NCBI GenBank assembly: GCA_013824835.1
Contig: PNOM01000027.1
Span: forward strand, 1 to 33,136
Reading direction: 5' to 3'
Length of the DNA stretch: 33,136 bases
Origin: Syntrophus sp. (in: bacteria)
GTDB lineage: Bacteria > Desulfobacterota > Syntrophorhabdia > Syntrophorhabdales > Syntrophorhabdaceae
Position numbers and translations under genes: made by a program. The notes under the pieces were generated by a model. It ran no database searches, had not been told where the DNA came from, and worked only from the letters and a program-made list of their open reading frames with translations. Every line of letters starts with the position of its first letter. Positions within the stretch are counted from its first letter, which is position 1. Positions 30,059 through 33,136 of the stretch are shown in pieces.

Positions 30059-31282
30059 TCAGGGGGTCAGTCTTTGTATGGGATAGTCTTTTTTAATTAA
30101 TGACCATAACTTGAAGAGATCATGCGCAAGATTTTTGAGCGCATACCTGTCTATTGCACTGTCCGCATAGGTAGCCACCCCTGGCAGGTTAATTGCTGCC
30201 TCCATGTTTTTTGCAAATTCCGCCTCATCCCGGTCTACGACAAACCCGTTGACTCCATTACAAACAATGGTATCGGCACTGCTGAAGCGGGTAGTAACAA
30301 TAGGGACGTGGCAAGCTAAGGCCTCTACCAAAGAAGTACTCCACCCTTCCTTCAATGACCCCATAACAAACAGATCAGCAGCATTAAGGTAAATCGCAAT
30401 CACAGGGGCTGGCTGATAACCCGCAAGGATAACGTGGTCGCCCAGACCTAATGTGGAAGCTTGTTGTCTGAGTACTTCCCGTTCGGCGCCGTCGCCAAGA
30501 AAAATTAGTAGTGACTTTGGGAATCGGTCGTGAAACAACCTGAAGGATTCCATTAGAAACTGCCAACCTTTTGCCCAGTGAATTCGACCACTGGTTACGA
30601 CCACTACCTCATCAACGGGAAGACTCAGCTTTCTACGGGCATCTTCCTTGTCTCTGGGATGATAAATATTCGTATCGACGCGCGTGGGGAAAGAGAGAAT
30701 GCGTGTTCCTGCCAACAACTTACCTGCCCTGAGTCGTAAATCAGCGATAGCCGATTCGTCCGCCGCTGCAAGGATGCAATTCGTCTTATGACTGAGTGCC
30801 CGATAGAACAGGTAATCAAAGGTGGTGGCAAAGTGGATAGCCCATGGGTATCTCGATATAGTCAATTGAGATTCAACACCGGGAAAGTAGTAGCAAAGGT
30901 TATACTTCGTCCTTAACTTCATAGCCATAAGTATCGAGTGCTCTCTCACTATAATATTCGGTATACCGATGGAAAGAATACGATCAAGATAGTGCCTGAT
31001 CTGAAACCAAGTGATGAGCCGGGCTGGCATAAGAGGCTTTGCGGCAGAGGATCTATCCCGTCCAATCGCAAAATATCGATAATTAGTCCCATCAATCACT
31101 TTATTGAACCAAGAACCAACGGGTTCGGAAGGGGTGCTTGCCCATCCGACCAACGCTAAGCGATTGCCCAAAGCCTTCATCAATTGGCGGGAAAAGTTGA
31201 GCTGCCCCCCCATCGGTTTGTCAATAAAATTACAGGCCTCCAGATGTAAAATATCAGGTTTAATCTCTTTCATCAATGCCAT
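30059..31282 (-). CDS. GT4-family glycosyltransferase
   Basis: A 407-residue cytoplasmic or membrane-associated retaining glycosyltransferase adding a sugar to the lipid-linked repeat unit. The C-terminal nucleotide-sugar domain begins 'VVVVTSGRIHWAKGWQFLM' (226-244), and the EX7E motif is Glu312/Glu320 in 'KEGWSTSLVEALA'. The N-terminal acceptor domain has 'MGGQLNFSRQL' near residue 24. The start MALMKEIKPD has no strong ribosome site; Met4 is an alternative. Donor and acceptor sugars cannot be read from the sequence. Confidence 0.92.
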   Translation of the reverse strand: MALMKEIKPDILHLEACNFIDKPMGGQLNFSRQLMKALGNRLALVGWASTPSEPVGSWFNKVIDGTNYRYFAIGRDRSSAAKPLMPARLITWFQIRHYLDRILSIGIPNIIVREHSILMAMKLRTKYNLCYYFPGVESQLTISRYPWAIHFATTFDYLFYRALSHKTNCILAAADESAIADLRLRAGKLLAGTRILSFPTRVDTNIYHPRDKEDARRKLSLPVDEVVVVTSGRIHWAKGWQFLMESFRLFHDRFPKSLLIFLGDGAEREVLRQQASTLGLGDHVILAGYQPAPVIAIYLNAADLFVMGSLKEGWSTSLVEALACHVPIVTTRFSSADTIVCNGVNGFVVDRDEAEFAKNMEAAINLPGVATYADSAIDRYALKNLAHDLFKLWSLIKKDYPIQRLTP

Positions 31283-31319
31283 TTAAAGATAACATGCTTG
31301 TTCTTCAATCCGTAACGGA

Positions 31320-32636
31320 TTAAACAATATCGGATATAACAAAATGAAATTTTCCACTGTTTGTTTTTGGAATTGATGACATTTCTTTGAGTTCAACAGA
31401 TACTTCGCCATCAAATTTATCCGTAATAATTTTTTTTGTTCTTTTTAAGATATCAACCGTGTTTGTATCGAAACTATCATTGGGGACATATAATATTTGT
31501 ATCTTAGATAGATCAACTTGACGAAACTGATAACTTTGAATTCCAGTTATAAAACGAAGAAGAAGCATAAAAAATAAACCTGAAACTATTGATCCGTCCT
31601 TCTTCTTAAAGTCATTAAAAGTACGAGTTTCATACAAACGAATTGTGCGGAATGGCAAACCACAATTACATTCTTCAGTCTTAAAATAAATGGAATCACC
31701 GACGTCATATTTTATAAAGGGGACATCAAGGTTGTCTAAAGCTGTTAGCAGAACTTTACAGCGGATTTCGTCAATTTGTTTCTCTTCAAGGAATACAATA
31801 TCTTCCATCAGATGCATTTTACCTTTCTGGCATTCACATGCAACACCAGCAACTTCACAGCAACCATAACGATTATATATTTTGCATTGAAACGCCTTTT
31901 CAATTTCTTCTCGAAAATGGTCGTAAAGTGTTTCGGATGTAGGGCTGATGCCACGAACACAGTCAATGACAATATCGTTTTCGTTAACATATTTTGCTAA
32001 GGAATATATGGAACTTGCGTATCCCATAATGTAAGGGATTTTATTTTTCAATATGGTATCGGCCATCTCTTTTAAGGCTTGAGTCGAAAGATCGAAGGCA
32101 CTAAAAAAATAATGATTACGCATAAAATATGCTATTTTATACCTGATATCCCTAAACAGATTCTTGTCGTAATAGTCACCTACTATATGGAATATTTTAT
32201 CTCCGGGTATGTACCCCATCCTTGAAAGATTGCGTTGATCGGCGGCAAGTCCAATATCTTTGTAATATCTTGGTTGCCGGAAGGTCAAGGGGCTGCCAGA
32301 TGAACCACCAGTAAATGCGGGCACGAGCTTACTCCGATTACAACTTTCATGAATGAGCGAATCTCCTTCCGAGGAAATAATTTCTTTGTTTAAAATAGGC
32401 AATTCTCCATAAACATGGAAAACAGTATCAATATTTATTTTGGTCAGCAGGTATCCAAATTTGGTGCGATAATAAGGCACTCCTTGCAAAGTTGATGTCA
32501 GCAAACGCAATAGTTTCTTCCGTTGTATAAAAAGGATTTCTTCCCGGGATTTTGAGTCATTGCGTTTTAGTTCATTGAAATTCAGAGCAACGCCACGTTT
32601 AACAAAATAATCAATTATTTCTTGTCTTATATGCAT
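31320..32636 (-). CDS. CapK/PaaK-like adenylate-forming protein of the polysaccharide cluster
   Basis: A 438-residue relative of phenylacetate-CoA ligase and CapK, often found in capsule clusters and with unknown substrate. The P-loop-like 'FTGGSSGSPLTFRQP' (about residues 108-122), 'YNRYGCCEVAGVACEC' and 'VPFIKYDVGDSIYF' fit the family, and 'IPKTNSGKFHF' at the end supplies the expected C-terminal lysine. I prefer ATG 32634-32636 (AAAGGA 10 bases upstream) over an in-frame GTG 11 codons earlier with no ribosome site. Base composition is more A/T-rich than the nitrogen island, as is common in polysaccharide loci and suggestive of transfer. Confidence 0.8.
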   Translation of the reverse strand: MHIRQEIIDYFVKRGVALNFNELKRNDSKSREEILFIQRKKLLRLLTSTLQGVPYYRTKFGYLLTKINIDTVFHVYGELPILNKEIISSEGDSLIHESCNRSKLVPAFTGGSSGSPLTFRQPRYYKDIGLAADQRNLSRMGYIPGDKIFHIVGDYYDKNLFRDIRYKIAYFMRNHYFFSAFDLSTQALKEMADTILKNKIPYIMGYASSIYSLAKYVNENDIVIDCVRGISPTSETLYDHFREEIEKAFQCKIYNRYGCCEVAGVACECQKGKMHLMEDIVFLEEKQIDEIRCKVLLTALDNLDVPFIKYDVGDSIYFKTEECNCGLPFRTIRLYETRTFNDFKKKDGSIVSGLFFMLLLRFITGIQSYQFRQVDLSKIQILYVPNDSFDTNTVDILKRTKKIITDKFDGEVSVELKEMSSIPKTNSGKFHFVISDIV

Positions 32637-32699
32637 TGTCCAACTATCCTTTCTCACGGTGGCTGTCACCGTATTAATTAAGCGGGTTTAAGGCTTATT

Positions 32700-33136
32700 T
32701 TATGCCGGCGAGTAGTCAGCAACTTTTCCTCCTAAAAATATATCGAGCCATATCGATAAAGTAAGCAATATCCAAAGAGTCTCAGAAGCCAACAATGAAC
32801 CATCATTATTTTTTACGAATGCATATACTGCTTCCTTGTCTACGATTGAATACAGTTTGTTATTACTGTTTAATAGAGAGTTAAGCCGTTCTCTTCCAGC
32901 ATCGCTATTAAACCATTTATTAATTGGCACTCCAAAACCTATTTTTGGTCGATGCGAATATTTGTTTGGAAAATAGTTGTTTAAAGTTTGATGTAATAAC
33001 ACTTTTCTTTTAAAACAAGTAACACGTTTTGACATAGGCAGGTTTATCCCAAACCTGTATACCTCAGGCGTGACAAAAGGAACACGATTTTCTATTGAAG
33101 CTGCCATACTCATTTTGTCTTGACGGATTAGAAGGG
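32700..33136 (-). CDS. asnB: Asparagine synthetase (glutamine-hydrolysing), C-terminal part
   Basis: The frame is open to the right edge, so only the last 144 or so residues are seen. 'RQDKMSMAASIENRVPF', 'PKIGFGVPINKWF' and a Leu/Trp-rich tail ('SETLWILLTLSIWLDIFL') are typical of the C-terminal end of AsnB synthetase domains, which amidate an aspartate-like carboxyl with ammonia from glutamine. In exopolysaccharide clusters with exosortases, AsnB homologues often amidate a sugar acid or related group instead. The gene comes before the CapK-like gene in the transcript, with a 63-bp gap that holds no clear feature. Confidence 0.88.
   Translation of the reverse strand, partial: LLIRQDKMSMAASIENRVPFVTPEVYRFGINLPMSKRVTCFKRKVLLHQTLNNYFPNKYSHRPKIGFGVPINKWFNSDAGRERLNSLLNSNNKLYSIVDKEAVYAFVKNNDGSLLASETLWILLTLSIWLDIFLGGKVADYSPA

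Overview
The window looks like chromosomal DNA of an anaerobic, probably deltaproteobacterial (Desulfobacterota) organism. The hints are two AMP-forming acyl-CoA ligases, a radical SAM gene overlapping rnc, a type III glutamine synthetase, two amt-glnK pairs and an exosortase-type exopolysaccharide cluster. This is inferred from gene families only. There is no rRNA or other taxonomic marker.

Left edge (1-1520): the 3' end of an unrecognised gene, then a higBA-like toxin-antitoxin locus. Its antitoxin is intact, but the toxin has lost its middle. Next is a roughly 300-nt non-coding block with nested inverted repeats and a terminator-like 3' hairpin. I read it as a stand-alone HEARO/IscB omega-RNA-like RNA with no nuclease gene beside it.

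Housekeeping and metabolism (1521-6547): radical SAM gene and rnc, coupled on the minus strand, then two divergent acyl-CoA synthetase paralogues sharing one intergenic promoter region.

Nitrogen island (6548-14680, plus strand): amt1-glnK1, a TorF-like outer-membrane porin gene, amt2-glnK2, glnN (GSIII) and a small lysine-rich protein. The leaders of amt1, amt2 and glnN each carry small stem-loops with six-base loops of the A1/G4 type bound by ANTAR antiterminators. In amt1 one of them overlaps a terminator. This suggests one RNA-level nitrogen regulon. Both P-II proteins lack the usual Tyr51 modification site.

Exopolysaccharide/exosortase cluster (14718-33136, minus strand): tyrosine autokinase, Wzz-like chain-length protein, outer-membrane barrel, Wza-like export protein, PrsT-like TPR lipoprotein, WecA-like initiating transferase, exosortase-EpsI fusion, WecG/TagA transferase, parallel beta-helix protein, LbH acetyltransferase, GT4 glycosyltransferase, CapK/PaaK-like adenylate-forming protein and a truncated asparagine synthetase. 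A complete vapBC pair sits inside the cluster, and a HEPN fragment lies after the WecA gene. No PEP-CTERM substrate is visible.

A recurrent theme is short tandem repeats with 7-bp (once 8-bp) periods. They lie after the glnK genes, before wzz, prsT and wecA, and inside two coding regions (the Wza signal region and the exosortase-EpsI linker), where copy-number change would shift the frame.
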